Shown here: piece by piece, positions 13,138 through 13,512 of the stretch
Numbering within the stretch: the first letter of the stretch is position 1
How the letters are laid out: each line of letters begins with the position of its first letter
Source of the DNA: JBCCFW01 sp039029535
GTDB taxonomy: Bacteria > Acidobacteriota > JBCCFW01
Direction of reading: 5' to 3'
Assembly: GCA_039029535.1 (NCBI GenBank)
Contig: JBCCFW010000200.1
Span: 1-13,512 of the forward strand
Length of the DNA: 13,512 nt
Made by a program: the position numbers and the translations under genes
The notes under the pieces: generated by a model
What the model was told of the DNA's origin: nothing
The model's database searches: none
What the model saw: the letters and a program-made list of their open reading frames with translations, nothing else

Positions 13138-13512
13138 TTGAGAGCCTCGAGAGTCGAGTCAGGCCGCCTGCGCCAGTTCTTCGTGGCGGTCCTGTCGGCC
13201 GCCCTCCTCGTCACGTCCCTCGCCTGCGGCGACGACGACAACGGCGGTGGCACGCCCGCGCTCGGCAGCGCCAGCATCGAGTGCAGCCTGGCCGTCGGCA
13301 CCATCGCCGCCCGCTCCCAGGCCCAGGTCCCCGTCACGGCCACCGTCACCCGTGACGGCGTGGCGGTCGGCGGCGCCCAGGTTCTCTTCGTCGCCAGCCG
13401 CGGCCTCGTCACCCCATTCAACGCGGTGACCGCCCTGGACGGTCGAGCGACGGCTTTCTTCCAGGCGCCGGACACCGCCGGGACCGTGCTCATCGACACC
13501 ACCGTGCTCGAC
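13138..13512 (+). CDS. Lipoprotein with bacterial Ig-like domain (5' part only)
   Basis: The first 125 codons are in the window; the frame is open to its end. Residues 1-29 are a lipoprotein signal: basic n-region (MRASRVESGRLR), hydrophobic core (FFVAVLSAALLV) and TSLA before Cys30. Gly31 at position +2 would favour the outer membrane by E. coli rules. An acidic Gly-rich linker (DDDNGGG) leads into an Ig-like segment from about residue 61 (PVTATVTRDGVAVGGAQVLF, then TALDGRATAFFQAP). This resembles Big_1-type domains in which strands carry V-x-[VA]-x-V and DG-x-A motifs. It is probably the N-terminal part of a larger surface protein. TTG at 13138 is preferred over the in-frame ATG at 13120. 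The lipobox has Ser at -3, which is allowed but not typical. Confidence 0.8.
   Translation, partial: MRASRVESGRLRQFFVAVLSAALLVTSLACGDDDNGGGTPALGSASIECSLAVGTIAARSQAQVPVTATVTRDGVAVGGAQVLFVASRGLVTPFNAVTALDGRATAFFQAPDTAGTVLIDTTVLD

Overview
The window is dense, very GC-rich bacterial DNA with strong GC preference at third codon positions. It carries eleven protein-coding genes, the last cut by the window edge, and no RNA genes, mobile elements or CRISPR. No gene-free stretch exceeds 300 bases. Several features fit an uncultured or environmental Myxococcota-, Planctomycetota- or Acidobacteriota-like Gram-negative: lipoproteins with acidic or Gly/Ser linkers, a TPR/FG-GAP/ASPIC surface lipoprotein, an OmpA-type peptidoglycan-binding protein and large coiled-coil proteins. 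The sequence alone does not decide the phylum.

Region 1 (104-2384, plus strand) is a tightly coupled three-gene operon with ATGA and GTGA stop/start overlaps. It encodes a small TIM-barrel-type protein with an endonuclease IV/xylose isomerase-like set of metal ligands, followed by two diverged tandem paralogues of a family I do not recognise. It converges on region 2 with only 19 bp between stop codons.

Region 2 (2404-6066) has a 1102-residue lipoprotein on the minus strand, built from TPRs, seven FG-GAP repeats, an ASPIC/UnbV segment and a large C-terminal domain. It is divergent from a small glutaredoxin gene, which ends at a perfect 14-bp hairpin.

Region 3 (6182-11390, plus strand) is the most interesting part: a four-gene, probably cotranscribed unit. 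It encodes a membrane-anchored coiled-coil protein, a BON-BON-OmpA protein, a second membrane-anchored coiled-coil protein with a histone H1-like basic tail, and a soluble protein with a C-terminal J domain. Charge distribution around the anchors predicts that both coiled coils are cytoplasmic and the OmpA protein periplasmic. The set could therefore form a bridge from cell wall to cytoplasm or nucleoid, with its own co-chaperone. That is inference from domains and linkage.

Region 4 (11391-13512) has a secreted, cysteine-rich propeller-like protein behind a good sigma70-type promoter. It is followed by the start of a lipoprotein with an Ig-like domain, preceded by a TTGACA promoter element and a leader hairpin.
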